A stretch of 64,000 nt of DNA from Nitritalea halalkaliphila LW7 (GCF_000265075.1 NZ_AJYA01000018.1:1-64000), one strand, 5' to 3'. Positions 38,944-48,791 are shown, counted from the first letter of the stretch. The notes: generated by a model not told the origin, from the letters alone. A program made the numbers and translations.

Positions 38944-40104
38944 TGCCGCTTTTTCTCCGGAGCGCTATCAGCAACTCTTAGCCGCCATCCATGCAGATTT
39001 TCAGTATACGCCGACCTTCCGCGTGGCGGAAACACCCATCTTCATCGATGCAAACATGAAAAGTATGTTGCTGGAGGCCTGTCAGCAACTGCTTGCCTAT
39101 ATACAGGCTCCTGATTTTAAAGAAAAAAGTGAAGGGGCACTTGCGCATGCGCCTAAGGTCCCAAATGAAAATCCTCATCCGGAGTTTTTAGCCATTGACT
39201 TTGGGCTTTGTGAGGAGAACGGGCAGCTCGTACCTAAGTTGATCGAAGCACAGGGGTTTCCTTCGATTTTTAATTTCCAGTACCACCTTTACCAAAAATT
39301 TCTGGAAACTACCCCTTCCTCTCTGCCTACACGCCCTTCCTCAGTGGCTTGGAGCCGGACAGCTATCAGGCCCTTCTTCGAAAAACTATTTTGGGCGATG
39401 CTGCTCCCGAGGAGGTGGTGCTACTGGAAATAGAGCCCGAAAAACAAAATACCAAAATCGATTTCTACTACTGCGCCCGCGATCTGGGCATCCGGATCTG
39501 CTGTGTGACAGAGGTGGTCAAGGTGGGGAAACAACTTTTCTACAAAACCGATGGGGGTGCGTTGCAGCGTATCAAGCGGATTTACAACCGAGTGATTTTC
39601 GATGAGCTCAGCCAAAGAACTGACCTGAGCCTCTCCTTCTCCTTCGAAGAGGAGCTGGACGTGTACTGGGTGGGGCATCCCAACTGGTTTTTCCGCGTGA
39701 GCAAGTACCTCCTGCCCGACCTGAAGGGTCCTTATTTTATCGAAACGGATCGGCTGAGTGCACTGGAAACCTTACCCGAAGATTTGGAAAATTATGTCCT
39801 AAAGCCACTCTTTTCCTTTAGCGGCGCGGGTGTAGTTTTCCATGTCACCCCGGAGGCCATCGCTGCGGTGAAAGACCCTGAGAATTACATTTTGCAGAAG
39901 AAGGTACACTACAAACCGCTGATTCAGGCACTCGAAGGTCAGGTGAAAGCGGAGGTGCGCATGCTCTTTCTATGGCCCGCGGGCCAAAGTCAGGCCACTC
40001 CCGTAGCCAACTTGGTCCGCCTTAGCCGTGGCGAAATGATCGGCGTAAAATTTAATAAGGACAAAGACTGGGTGGGGGGAAGCATAGGATTATTCGAAAA
40101 ATAA
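38915..40104 (+). CDS. ATP-grasp ligase B of the amidoligase cluster (one-base frameshift near 39313)
   Basis: A protein of about 397 residues once one C is restored in the run near 39313 (giving LETTPFLSAYTPFLSGLEPD). The N-terminal part is helical. The ATP-grasp part has YVLKPLFSFSGAGVVF (Lys and Gly loop), YILQKKVHYKPL, and near the C-terminus VANLVRLSRGEMIGVKFNKDKDW. The last motif and the order recall glutathionylspermidine-synthase-like ATP-grasp enzymes rather than the type in gene A. The start at 38915 follows an overlap with the GATase tail. A second peptide- or amide-forming step in the same pathway is the best inference. Confidence 0.78.
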
Positions 40105-40138
40105 ATTTAACAAACAAACCAGATCTGGATTCTTTTCG

Positions 40139-40146
40139 TAAATTTG
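40139..40146 (+). promoter_or_regulatory. Possible promoter of the beta-barrel gene
   Basis: TAAATTTG matches the -7 box, 17 bases before the ATG at 40163. A CCAGATCTGG palindrome lies just upstream at 40119-40128. No TTG is found 20 bases upstream of the box. Confidence 0.4.
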
Positions 40147-40162
40147 AGACAGAATCTAAAGC

Positions 40163-40882
40163 ATGTTAACATTGTTTAGGGGCCCAGCTAAAGGGTGTTT
40201 TGATACCTGTTTATTTATCTTTCTCTTAATCTCCTGTTTTTCAACTCCTCTATCAGCCCAATTCGATACAGGAAAGGTTTTAATGACATTGGATTACTCA
40301 CAGACCCGTCCCGTTTACATTCCTCGCGTTTTCAATGATTTCACCTCAATACAAAGTCATGAGTTGAGAATTAAATTTCATAGAAAAATCTTTGAGAATC
40401 TTTACGTTGGGTTTGGAACGAGTGTTCGCTTTTACAGTGAAACAAAAGAAGATAACACCATATTATTACGTTATAGAAACACATTTTTAGGCCTTAGCCC
40501 TAACTTGTCTTATTTTATTCCGCTTGATCCAAATTTCGATTTGTATTTTGGTTTGATAGGCACGTTGGAGCAGGGAGTTGGTAGCATTTCCACAGAAGAT
40601 ACAGATAGTGGGACTACCGTGGCCATTGGTCCAAAAGTTAGTCTACGGGAAATCTTTTTCATAGGCCATTTGGAAATAGGTACCACGGTTCATTTTAATG
40701 ACTACGTAAGTATTTTGGCTGCATTCAACACATTTGCAATAACTAGGAACCGGTCTCGTTTTGGAACGGTAAATTCTAATTTCAGCACCAACGATTTAAG
40801 TGGCTGGCAAATGCGCGACTTCTCCGGGCAGCCCGACTTTCGTGTGGGTGTCCTCCTGCGTTTTTATCGAGACTACTATTAA
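40163..40882 (+). CDS. Outer-membrane beta-barrel protein
   Basis: A 239-residue protein with an N-terminal signal (TCLFIFLLISCFSTPLSAQ) and a mature part of alternating strands (LYVGFGTSVRFYSE, LSYFIPLDPNFDLYFGLIG, FFIGHLEIGTTVHFNDYVSILAAFNTFAI) ending FRVGVLLRFYRDYY, as in OmpW/PorT-like barrels. Its base composition is visibly more AT-rich than its neighbours, so it may have arrived separately. The function is unknown. Confidence 0.75.
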   Translation: MLTLFRGPAKGCFDTCLFIFLLISCFSTPLSAQFDTGKVLMTLDYSQTRPVYIPRVFNDFTSIQSHELRIKFHRKIFENLYVGFGTSVRFYSETKEDNTILLRYRNTFLGLSPNLSYFIPLDPNFDLYFGLIGTLEQGVGSISTEDTDSGTTVAIGPKVSLREIFFIGHLEIGTTVHFNDYVSILAAFNTFAITRNRSRFGTVNSNFSTNDLSGWQMRDFSGQPDFRVGVLLRFYRDYY

Positions 40883-40924
40883 GGCGACCTATAGGATCTC
40901 GGTCACCTTGTATTAGAGCATCCC

Positions 40925-41155
40925 TCAGCGTCGATACCCATGCGGATTTACATCTGCTGTAGAAATATCGCGCCGAATTTCGCCCGTGCTAACCTCTTCC
41001 ATCATGTGCAAAGTCCGGTCTGTCCAGTGAACTTCCTTGACTTCCTGCTGAAAACGAATCCCTTCTGCTTGGCACTTTAAAATCAAGTCATTCCGGTCAT
41101 CCGCTTCGATGACCTGCTTGGTGCCCTGGTGTAAATACAGCGTGAAAAAAGGCAT
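40925..41155 (-). CDS. Small cytoplasmic protein of unknown function
   Basis: A 76-residue acidic-to-basic protein without signal or membrane segment (FFTLYLHQGTKQVIEADDRND at the N-terminus). It shows no recognised domain. It is 68 bases downstream of the DUF922 gene, separated by no visible terminator. Confidence 0.5.
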   Translation of the reverse strand: MPFFTLYLHQGTKQVIEADDRNDLILKCQAEGIRFQQEVKEVHWTDRTLHMMEEVSTGEIRRDISTADVNPHGYRR

Positions 41156-41223
41156 GGTAGTAAAATTTTAGGGTTAAAGTATCTGCTCGAATAACCCTAA
41201 ATCCCCTTGGATTGTTTATGCGC

Positions 41224-42489
41224 TCAGGGTGGTAAAAGTTCGTATTCCATAGGCAAACCATAAAGCTCCGCCAGCGCTTGAAAATCCCCCTCTAGCGCTT
41301 GATCGAGTGCCGCATCCCAAAGCACCTGCCGTTCTTTGCGCTGCCCATGGGAGGTATCCGCATCGTAGGCCTCTTGCAGGCGATTCATGAGGCGGTAGGC
41401 ATGCATAAACGCCTGGTTCAACTGTCCCTCGAAATCCGCTTTCGACCAGACAAAACCCTCTAGCCAGCCCTTCAGCAGCAGGCTAACCACTTGCACCATG
41501 TCGAAATGCCGCTGTTCATGGTTGAGCGCATAGGCACTTTGGCCTCCAGGCCGTACCCAGCTGTCCCGCGGCAGCATAAAGGCCCGGATGCGCACAGGAA
41601 CCGTTAAGAGCCCATTTTCCACGCTAGCGGTGTAGTCCATGGCCAAAGTGGTGAAAATACTGGCGTTAAAACGTGAGCCCGAGCTCATGCGCCCTCTAAA
41701 ATCCGACCAACTGAGTGTCTCCCCGCTGGCATAAAAAATCGTATCACGCGCCGTGCCTCCCTCCTCGAGGTAGGGCTGCACGCGGATGCCACGGGCCAGC
41801 GCTGGATGCCTTCCCTGTTCAGCGGTCAGCCAGCGCTCAGCATAGTCGCGCATGCCGCCGAGGGCTCGGTAGAGCAAGCCATCCACATAGGAAATCCGGG
41901 ACAACGGCCGGGTATAGCTCAGCGAGTTCGTAAAGGTGAAAAGTGTGTCAGGCCGTGCATAAGCATCGAGCGCGTAAAAAATCGCCTCTAAACGCAGTTC
42001 CCCCTTGGCATGCCCTGCCTGGGCGGGCACTTCGTCTATCAGCAAGCGCTGAATTTCCCAGCGCCAGGGAGGCACTTCTCTCTCGGGTCGGGCGGCATAC
42101 TGCCAAAGCACGCGAAACTTTTCCTCCACATAGGGTGGCCATACCAAGCTGAGGGGACGCCCATCAGCTCCTAAGATGCGTCCCTCTGGTTTCTCAGGCC
42201 GCTGGAGCAGCAGCAGCTCGGGGATAGCTTCAGGTAAAACTAAAGGAGAAACACTCCGCTGAAAAAGGGTGTAGGTGTCTTTTCCGTCCATACCAACAGC
42301 CTGCAGCCGAGAACTAGTGCTTTGCTGCGCGAGCAGCGCATGCCCAAAACCAAAGCCCCAAAAAACAAGAAGAAAAACCCAAAAACAACCTTCAGGGAGC
42401 AGCACCCTGCCCCGCCTTTTCGCCAGCCAACCTCCTCCCCCTCTGCTTGCACGCCCATCTTTTACTCCCCTATCTACTGCACACATCAT
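41224..42489 (-). CDS. Secreted DUF922-type zinc-protease-like protein
   Basis: A 421-residue product with a long basic N-terminal region, a hydrophobic segment (FWVFLLVFWGFGFGHALLAQ) and an extended mature part. The C-terminal third contains LSWSDFRGRMSSGSRFNAS and ALNHEQRHFDM, the HExxH-like zinc motif of DUF922 proteins (putative Zn-dependent proteases in Bacteroidota). The N-terminal part (about residues 60-230) is not recognised. The true start could lie further in than 42489, since the first 30 residues are unusually basic. The catalytic role is inferred from the motif only. Confidence 0.75.
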   Translation of the reverse strand: MMCAVDRGVKDGRASRGGGGWLAKRRGRVLLPEGCFWVFLLVFWGFGFGHALLAQQSTSSRLQAVGMDGKDTYTLFQRSVSPLVLPEAIPELLLLQRPEKPEGRILGADGRPLSLVWPPYVEEKFRVLWQYAARPEREVPPWRWEIQRLLIDEVPAQAGHAKGELRLEAIFYALDAYARPDTLFTFTNSLSYTRPLSRISYVDGLLYRALGGMRDYAERWLTAEQGRHPALARGIRVQPYLEEGGTARDTIFYASGETLSWSDFRGRMSSGSRFNASIFTTLAMDYTASVENGLLTVPVRIRAFMLPRDSWVRPGGQSAYALNHEQRHFDMVQVVSLLLKGWLEGFVWSKADFEGQLNQAFMHAYRLMNRLQEAYDADTSHGQRKERQVLWDAALDQALEGDFQALAELYGLPMEYELLPP

Positions 42490-42501
42490 TTTCTTGAAAG
42501 G

Positions 42502-42536
42502 AAAAAGGCCGAAAGACCAATTGCTTCCGGCCTTTT
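42502..42536 (-). terminator. Terminator after the M14 gene at 42568
   Basis: On the minus strand AAAAGGCCG and CGGCCTTTT form a 9-bp stem with a loop of about 16 bases and continue into a T-run. It lies between the M14 gene and the DUF922 gene. Confidence 0.75.
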
Positions 42537-42567
42537 AATTGCCTAATATATGCACTCGAGGCCCGAT

Positions 42568-45347
42568 TCACAAAGAATCCCAGTGCAAAAGTGCGTTCCA
42601 GACCATCCCTGCATCATGATGATTCAGAAAGCGATGCAGCGGATCAAAGGTAAAGCCCAGCACCCGCCCTTTGCCCATCGGGCTTAAGCTCACCGCACTG
42701 TGGCCGATGATTTTATCCTCATTCCGGACCATTCCGGAAAGCACATAGGGCATTTTTTCACCTATTTTCGGATTCGCTTTTTCATAGGTTTCCATGGCTG
42801 CAGCACCCCAGATTTCTCCCTCGTAAGGCAACTCTTCCTTCAGCGGCTGTGTACCGTACTGCAGCAGCACCTGCTCCCGCTTGTATTTCGTCGGCTTCAT
42901 AAGCGGCGCGTTTCCTCGGAAAATATGCGGATACTCGCCATACCCATGGAAAAGTGGATGCCCATCCGCACGTACCATCGCTTGCACGAGCGAGCCCGGG
43001 TGGAATAAGCCCCCTGCATCCACGGCCTGATGGTCCGGAAAAAAGCCTGCCTCCAACAGGATCCCTGTCATGTTATCCAAGCTGATCAGCAGCCCGCCGC
43101 GTTCCACAAACTGCATGAGGGCAGCCATCCCCTGAAAGCCCGGACCTCCCGTCATATCGGGCGTCGCCGCAGGAAAGCCATGAGAAGGAAATTCCTGTGT
43201 GGCGGTATAGGGCAGCGGGCCGAAACGCTTGTCCACCCCATGGATAAAGCTGCTGGCACTCCCCCGCACCCGCGGCATTAAAATCACATCGAAGCGCTCC
43301 TTCAGCCCCCCTTGCGCAGGTCGTCTTTATCGATATTCACGTAAGGAATTCCGCGCTGCTCGAAGGTGAAGCGCGACCAGCCCTCGTCCTGGGTATTAAA
43401 CCAGGTGTGGTAAATCGCCACACGCGGAAGGGTAAGCTGTTGGCGTAGTCCCGCCTCCGGCGCAAAATCCCCGCCCCGAACGGCCACCTCCCAGCGACTC
43501 GCCAGCTTTTCCATGCTGGCAGCAGGTACATTTTCTATCCACAAGCTGCCCGCGGGATAGGTCTCCCCATCGATATCTTGGGCTGCAGTCAACTGATGGA
43601 AACGGGCGTTTTTATGCTGGGAACGGGCATCATAAAGCAGTCCAAGGAGGTTTTGCTGGCCTGCATGTGCGATCAGGTAGCTACGCCCCGAGCCGGACAC
43701 CTTAGCGGCATAGCGGATGGGCTCAGTACAGTGCTGCAGGCCCTGCGTGCCTGTCGTCCATTCTTCTACTGCCTCCACCTCTACTCCGTACAGCAGGGGT
43801 AGCGTCCACGCGATCGCATCATAAGGCGGGAACTTGGCCTCTTTCGGATAGGACTGCGGCGTGAGGAGGGAAACAAGCAGGTTACGGTAGGGCTGCTCGC
43901 TGAGCAAGACATAGGCATTCGCATCTTCATGCACTTCGATACCCTGCTTTTGCAGCTGCGCTGCCAAGTAGGCGGCCATGGCAGGATCCCGCTGCTCTTT
44001 CGGAATCCGAAAAGCTCGCGGCCCCTCCGAACGGCCCTTTTCGAGGCTATTCACCCCCTTCTTGTAAAAATTATGCAAGAGCTGGCGGGCATTCGTGGCC
44101 CCATAATGCAGGGATGCCAAAACACCCACCATGGTGTAATTGATGTTATTTCGGAAAGACCAGTACACTTCCTGCGTCGGCGGCTCGGGGCGGTACCACT
44201 CCCGAGAGGTGGCAGGATCCCCGGCATAGCGACTATTCGACAGGTCGCGCAAGTAGGTAGTGGCCCCAGCATTTCCATAGGTCTCGTAGAAGCGGCCCGT
44301 GGAGTTATGGTTATTCGCCACCCAAATCCCATACCCCGGATACCAGCCATCGTAAAAGCCCCAATGCCATGCGCCCGGCATGCCCTGACCCGCCACGGTA
44401 GCGATATCATGGTTGGCCATCACCTGCCATTCGCCGATGGTGATCGGATCCACATAGTCATTATAAGGTCCTGTGCCGGTAGACACATAAAGGAGTGGCA
44501 CAGACTCGTGCAGGTCCAGCATCACCGGCGGATGAAACTCGAAAAAGCCTTTGAAAATCGACTGCGTGATGCGCTGCGAAATCTGCAAGCCATCGCGGTT
44601 GTTATCGTGAAACACATACTTGCCCCAGTACGGCGGCGAGCGTGGAAAGCCATCGTCATACACTTCCCGCTGCTTGGTATACCGGTGGTACCACTCCACC
44701 TGCTTTTCCAAGCCGTCCGGCTCAGAAACGGGATTGATCACCGTAATGATACCCTCCCGAATCTGCTTGATATCCGGGGCATCGTCGATGGCCAGGCGGT
44801 AGGCCAGCTCCATCAGCATCTCCGGGGAGCCCGTTTCGGTAGCATGCATGCCACCGTTTACGTAGTACACCAACTTGCTATCGTCCAGCATGCTGGGCAG
44901 CTGTTCGGAGGGGAAGCTGCGCGGGTCGGCCAGCTTGGCCAGCTGCTCCTTATAGTGGGGCAGGCGCTCCAGGGTGGCGGCATCGCCGATTACCACGAGC
45001 AGGAAGCGGCGTCCTTCCTCAGTTTCCCCCATATCCTGCAGCTGCACATGTGGCGATGCCGCCGCTAGGGCCTCGTAATAGCCGTAGATTTCTTGTAAGC
45101 GGTGGAGCTCCCCTGGGGTACCGATGATATGCCCGAAATGCTCCAGTGGAGAAGGCACAGTCGGATGGGTAGGCAGCTGGAGCAGCGAGGCCGGCAGGAA
45201 GCGTGCATCTGTGGTGTAGGCCTTAATCGCCTCCACATAGGCCTGATCGATGGAGGCCTGCTGAGCCAGAGACTTTTGGCCTCCGGCCAAAACCCCAAAG
45301 AGTATCCATCCGATGAGTAGCCAGGTGTAGTGTGTACTTTTCTTCAT
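42568..45347 (-). CDS. Secreted M14-family zinc carboxypeptidase (one-base frameshift near 43308)
   Basis: A protein of about 926 residues with a signal peptide ending at QKSLAQ. The M14 catalytic domain has VNGGMHATETGSPE (HxxE zinc ligands), INPVSEPDG, and DLHESVPLLY. A long C-terminal part follows. The frame breaks at a run of six Gs (coding strand) near 43308. One more G joins DDLRKGG to LKERFDVILMPRVRGSASS, and the protein runs to 42568. It would trim peptides or cell-wall stem peptides outside the cell. A perfect TTTTGGCC/GGCCAAAA palindrome (45274-45292) lies inside the signal-peptide codons. Confidence 0.88.
45274..45292. repeat. TTTTGGCC/GGCCAAAA palindrome in the M14 signal-peptide region
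   Basis: A perfect 8-bp inverted repeat with a TCC loop, the clearest member of the dispersed palindrome family (see findings). Confidence 0.6.
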
Positions 45348-45476
45348 CTTTTACTGTTATTTCAGCGATAACCTACGCTTAATTTTCCGGATTGCCTGCA
45401 TAGTTTACAGAAATGGCGCTATACCCTTTTCGAAGGAGGTTGCTGCTTTTCTGAGAATTTCCCTTATCTTCATCTC

Positions 45477-46820
45477 ATGAAACATTTTCGTACCCTTCTA
45501 TCGCTTGCTGCTCTTGCCCTGGTGGGTCCCCTGCAGGCACAACAGTTTTATCCGGGCCCGGCGACGGGTGTCCGAAGAGGCTTTTCCAGCATCCTCATGA
45601 ATCCAGCTGAAATTACTTCCCTACACCGCACGGTAGAGCTAAATCTGCTCCAGATGAATGTAGGCGCTGGCGGAAATATCGAGGATTTCATTTTTAACAT
45701 CGATAATCCCAGTGGAGGCCTGGAGGAAAGCCTGACCTCCCGGGTGGATCCCTTGGATTTTCGCCTGGGTGGCCACTTCTTAGGCCCCTCCATCGCAGTG
45801 CGCGCTGGAAAAATAGGCGTAGGCTTGAGCTCTCAAGTTCATTTTGGTGGGGATTTTGCGAATATCAACCCAAATTTAGGGACTGCCCTGGCACAGTTTA
45901 CCGATCCCGATTTTACGAGTACCCGTATTCAGGGTGGCCCACCGCAGCGGGCTAACTTCTTTTCCTATGCCCAGCTTTCTGCCCATGCGGGAGGGGTGCT
46001 GATAGAGGATGCAAATAGCCGCCTAAGCATCGGTGCTAGCATCCATTTTTATATCCCGACCGCATTTGCTGAAGCAGAGGTGCGGAACCTAAATGCTACC
46101 CTTTTCGAAGAGAATGGCGATCTGCTGATGCGGGATGCCACCGGCAGTGTTCGCTTGGCCTATTCTACAGGGGCTACTCTGGATGGGGCAGAAAATTTTG
46201 AAGTACAGGGTAGGGTGTCCTTAGGTTTGGACATCGGCGCAACCTATTTATTGAAAAACACGCCACTGGGGCATATTCAGGTGGGTGCGGCGCTGCGCAA
46301 TATGGGGGCCCTGCTGTTTGACGATGCGCTAGAGTCATCCTATGCCCTAAATGTTCCAGCGGGCGAAGCACTGAACCTCAGTGCCCTATCCGGCACCTTC
46401 GAAGAAATCGAAAATCAGCTTTTGGCCAGTGGCTTCGTCAGCCTACGGGATCAGCGCTCCGACCTGCGCGTTCCTTTACCGACGACCCTAGCCTTGTATG
46501 GAGATTTTCAGCCCCTGCCCTTCCTTCAGGTGGGCGCCTATTTCCAAAAACGCTTGCAGGCCAATAATCCCGCTGGCCAGATCGTCGGTCAAGACCTCTT
46601 TATTCTAACTCCAAGCTTGTTTGTAGGCCCCTTGGAGGTGTATTTTCCCACAGGCGTCTATGAGGTTTTTGGCTTTGCAGCGGGTGCGGGTCTGCGCTTA
46701 GGAGGCTTCTTTATCGGCACAAGCTCCGGGCTTAGCAGCGCCTTAGGCAGACGCAATCATGCCGACGTGCACTTCGGCTTGAACTTGGGAATCGGCAAAA
46801 AACTGAATCTACTCAACTGA
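45477..46820 (+). CDS. Outer-membrane beta-barrel protein, FadL/PorV-like
   Basis: A 447-residue protein with a signal ending at GPLQAQ. After RRGFSSILMNPAEITSLHRTVE, an N-terminal 'NPA' feature of FadL/PorV-like barrels, it alternates strands and turns (IAVRAGKIGVGLSSQVHFGG, VSLGLDIGATYLLKN, LQVGAYFQKRL, FGFAAGAGLRLGGFFIGT) to a C-terminal strand. It resembles the DUF5723 family of Bacteroidota. It may move hydrophobic molecules or sit in the secretion apparatus. It has no linked partner. Confidence 0.78.
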   Translation: MKHFRTLLSLAALALVGPLQAQQFYPGPATGVRRGFSSILMNPAEITSLHRTVELNLLQMNVGAGGNIEDFIFNIDNPSGGLEESLTSRVDPLDFRLGGHFLGPSIAVRAGKIGVGLSSQVHFGGDFANINPNLGTALAQFTDPDFTSTRIQGGPPQRANFFSYAQLSAHAGGVLIEDANSRLSIGASIHFYIPTAFAEAEVRNLNATLFEENGDLLMRDATGSVRLAYSTGATLDGAENFEVQGRVSLGLDIGATYLLKNTPLGHIQVGAALRNMGALLFDDALESSYALNVPAGEALNLSALSGTFEEIENQLLASGFVSLRDQRSDLRVPLPTTLALYGDFQPLPFLQVGAYFQKRLQANNPAGQIVGQDLFILTPSLFVGPLEVYFPTGVYEVFGFAAGAGLRLGGFFIGTSSGLSSALGRRNHADVHFGLNLGIGKKLNLLN

Positions 46821-47020
46821 TAATCAAGGGTGTAAACGTGCACACAGATTCTTTTCACTTATTTCCGCATGGACCCTTGCGCTCCTGCGCAAAACCGACT
46901 ATAGCATTTAACCATGAAAGATGCAGAAAGAAGCCCTTAGATTGTTTCATTTAAAACGCTTTGTGGCTTATATTAGCAGAACTTTTAAACAAAGTATCGA
47001 AAAACAATAAATCTATAATC

Positions 47021-47954
47021 ATGACTAAAGTTACAATTGTCGGAGCCGGTAACGTGGGAGCACCTGTGCGGACGCGATCGCTTACAAGAGAATTGCCAGT
47101 GAAGTTGTATTAGTGGACATCAAAGAGGGTTTTGCCGAAGGCAAGGCGCTGGACATTATGCAGACCCAGACGACCTTAGGGTTCAACACGAAAGTGGTGG
47201 GGAGCACGAATGACTACAGCGTAACGGCTGGATCCGATGTGGTGGTAATCACTTCAGGTATTCCGCGTAAGCCAGGGATGACCCGTGAGGAGCTTATCGG
47301 CATTAACGCTGGCATTGTAAAGACGGTTGCTGAGAACATCATCGCGCATTCTCCTGATGCGATTTTCGTGATCGTATCGAATCCGATGGACACCATGACT
47401 TACTTGACGTTAAAGTCTACGGGTCTTCCGAAGGAGCGTATCATCGGTATGGGTGGTGCTTTGGATAGCTCTCGTTTCAAGACCTATTTGTCACAAGCAT
47501 TAGGCAAGCCTCAGAACGACATCCACGGTATGGTGATCGGTGGTCATGGTGATACGACGATGATTCCTTTGACGCGTTTGGCCACGTATAACGGTCTTCC
47601 CGTGTCTGACTTTTTAGATGCGGCTGCTTTAGAGAAGGTGGCGGCAGATACGATGGTGGGGGGTGCTACCCTCACGAAATTACTCGGAACCTCTGCATGG
47701 TATGCTCCGGGAGCTTCAGTGGCTTACTTGGTAGACAGCATTTTAAACGACCAGAAGCGCATTATCCCTTGTTCTGTTTACTTAGACGGTGAGTATGGAG
47801 AGTCTGATATTTGTATCGGCGTTCCATGTATCATCGGCAAAGCGGGCGTTGAGGAGATTGTGGCTTTAGAGCTAAACGAAGAGGAGAAGGCCCTTTTCGC
47901 GAAAGTGCTGCTGCGGTGAGAAACATGAACGAAGCACTTACTACAGTACTCTAA
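47021..47954 (+). CDS. mdh: Malate dehydrogenase (two one-base frameshifts near 47062 and 47901)
   Basis: The lactate/malate dehydrogenase of the TCA cycle, about 311 residues once two single As are restored. The true start is at 47021 (MTKVTIVGAGNVGAT, with the NAD-binding GxGxxG). The first break is in GGAGCACCTG. The catalytic body has VVITSGIPRKPGMTREELI, IVSNPMDTMTYL and GGHGDTTMIPLTR (catalytic His). The second break, at CGAAAGTG near 47901, hides the end SAAAVRNMNEALTTVL, so the real stop is at 47954 and not 47919. A strong terminator follows. Confidence 0.95.
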
Positions 47955-47972
47955 ATCGCTTTACCATAACCG

Positions 47973-48004
47973 AAAAAGCCGGCTGTTTCAGTCGGCTTTT
48001 TTTA
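47973..48004 (+). terminator. Terminator after mdh
   Basis: AAAAAGCCG (47973-47981) pairs with CGGCTTTTT (47993-48001), with an 11-base loop and a T-run. Confidence 0.9.
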
Positions 48005-48151
48005 TGTCCTTTCCGCTAAAAGCCGAAAGCGTACATCTCAGGTGAAAGCATAGGTTAGGAGAAAGGATAGGAACCTGCAACCGGAGTCTAAATCTTTTTA
48101 AATTCTCCTATGGTGTTAGGCTTTTAATTTCAGAAAATGATAGAAAAATTC

Positions 48152-48170
48152 ATTTAGAATTAATCTAAAT
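48152..48170. promoter_or_regulatory. Operator-like palindrome ATTTAGA-N5-TCTAAAT, copy 1
   Basis: A perfect 7-bp inverted repeat with a five-base centre (ATTAA). The same arms with centre TTAAA occur at 62922-62940 upstream of sufB. The regulator is not identified. A Fur- or DtxR-type iron regulator is a possibility because of the suf genes. Confidence 0.65.
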
Positions 48171-48175
48171 AAATG

Positions 48176-48206
48176 TTGCGCATTTCATCCGCGTGCTGCA
48201 TCTTTG
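48176..48206 (+). promoter_or_regulatory. Promoter between the two operator copies
   Basis: TTG at 48176-48178, 20 bases, then CATCTTTG at 48199-48206, one mismatch from TAnnTTTG. The predicted start site falls at the second operator copy. Confidence 0.6.
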
Positions 48207-48212
48207 TACTGT

Positions 48213-48229
48213 ATAGAATTAATCTAAAT
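48213..48229. promoter_or_regulatory. Operator-like palindrome, copy 2 (imperfect)
   Basis: ATAGA-ATTAA-TCTAAAT, matching copy 1 in the centre and right arm, placed at the predicted transcription start. The same right half, TCTAAATAAC, occurs after the sufB promoter at 63143-63152. Confidence 0.55.
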
Positions 48230-48458
48230 AACCAGAACAGATTGTTTTCATGCAGGTATGGTTGGACAGGAAATAGATCGGAGGAGCGGAAGCTTTACCC
48301 CCCATTTTTCACGAAGTAGGAGAAGATTTATTTTCCAGCTATGCATTCTAAAGTCCTAGGTTCGGCCCTAAAGAGAAAAACATGCTCGATTGGGTTTATT
48401 TGTGATGCTTTTCAAAGAAGGGCTGAACGCTAGGCGCTAGGAATTAACGAAAGAAAAG

Positions 48459-48791
48459 ATGGAGGAAAATTGTGCACAAAAAATTTTAGCAGAATCCTAC
48501 TGCTATACCAGCACCCAGTGTCAGGTGTGTGGCAACATCCAAATCCACGATGGCATTTATGTTTTTGGCTTTACCCCACAGGCTTTACGTGCCTGGGCCA
48601 AAGAAATTTTGACCTTAGACTTTGACCGCTGCTGTAGGTATGATGGGGACATCCCCTACTTGCAGCTCTATGCTCCCTTGCATCAGTACGAGTATTTGTT
48701 TTTCCGCGATCAGTTTAGGGAGTACCAAGATCTTTTGGGTCAAACCTTAGCGATTTTGGATGCTTATGCCCTCGTATCGCCTCAGATATAG
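48459..48791 (+). CDS. Small cysteine-containing protein, possibly DUF6686-like
   Basis: A 110-residue cytoplasmic protein with five Cys residues. These include CQVCGN near residue 22 and a C-C pair in DFDRCCRYDG. The pattern C-x2-C followed by an FTPQALRAW helix resembles the small DUF6686-type proteins of Bacteroidota, a weak match. The upstream operator palindromes are shared with sufB, so expression in response to iron or Fe-S state is likely. The ATG at 48459 gives a full-length product. A short hairpin with a T-run at 48843-48862 may end the transcript. Confidence 0.65.
   Translation: MEENCAQKILAESYCYTSTQCQVCGNIQIHDGIYVFGFTPQALRAWAKEILTLDFDRCCRYDGDIPYLQLYAPLHQYEYLFFRDQFREYQDLLGQTLAILDAYALVSPQI

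Larger units (their letters stand above)
48005..48458 (+). other. Upstream region and leader of the small Cys protein gene
   Basis: This gene-free stretch of about 450 bases contains two copies of an operator-like palindrome (48152-48170 and 48213-48229) that flank a promoter (48176-48206). The leader from there to the start at 48459 is about 245 bases and contains no recognised riboswitch. Confidence 0.6.

Noticed and set aside
43929-45068. 379-codon open frame on the plus strand, antisense to the M14 gene
   Set aside because: It is His/Arg/Ile-rich, which is the usual antisense shadow of a coding strand. The minus strand clearly encodes an M14 peptidase with zinc motifs.
48010-48120. Possible riboswitch (glycine-like CTCAGGTGAAAG text) after mdh
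   Set aside because: The text lacks the paired aptamer structure, and it lies upstream of the operator and promoter of the next gene, so it would not be in that message.
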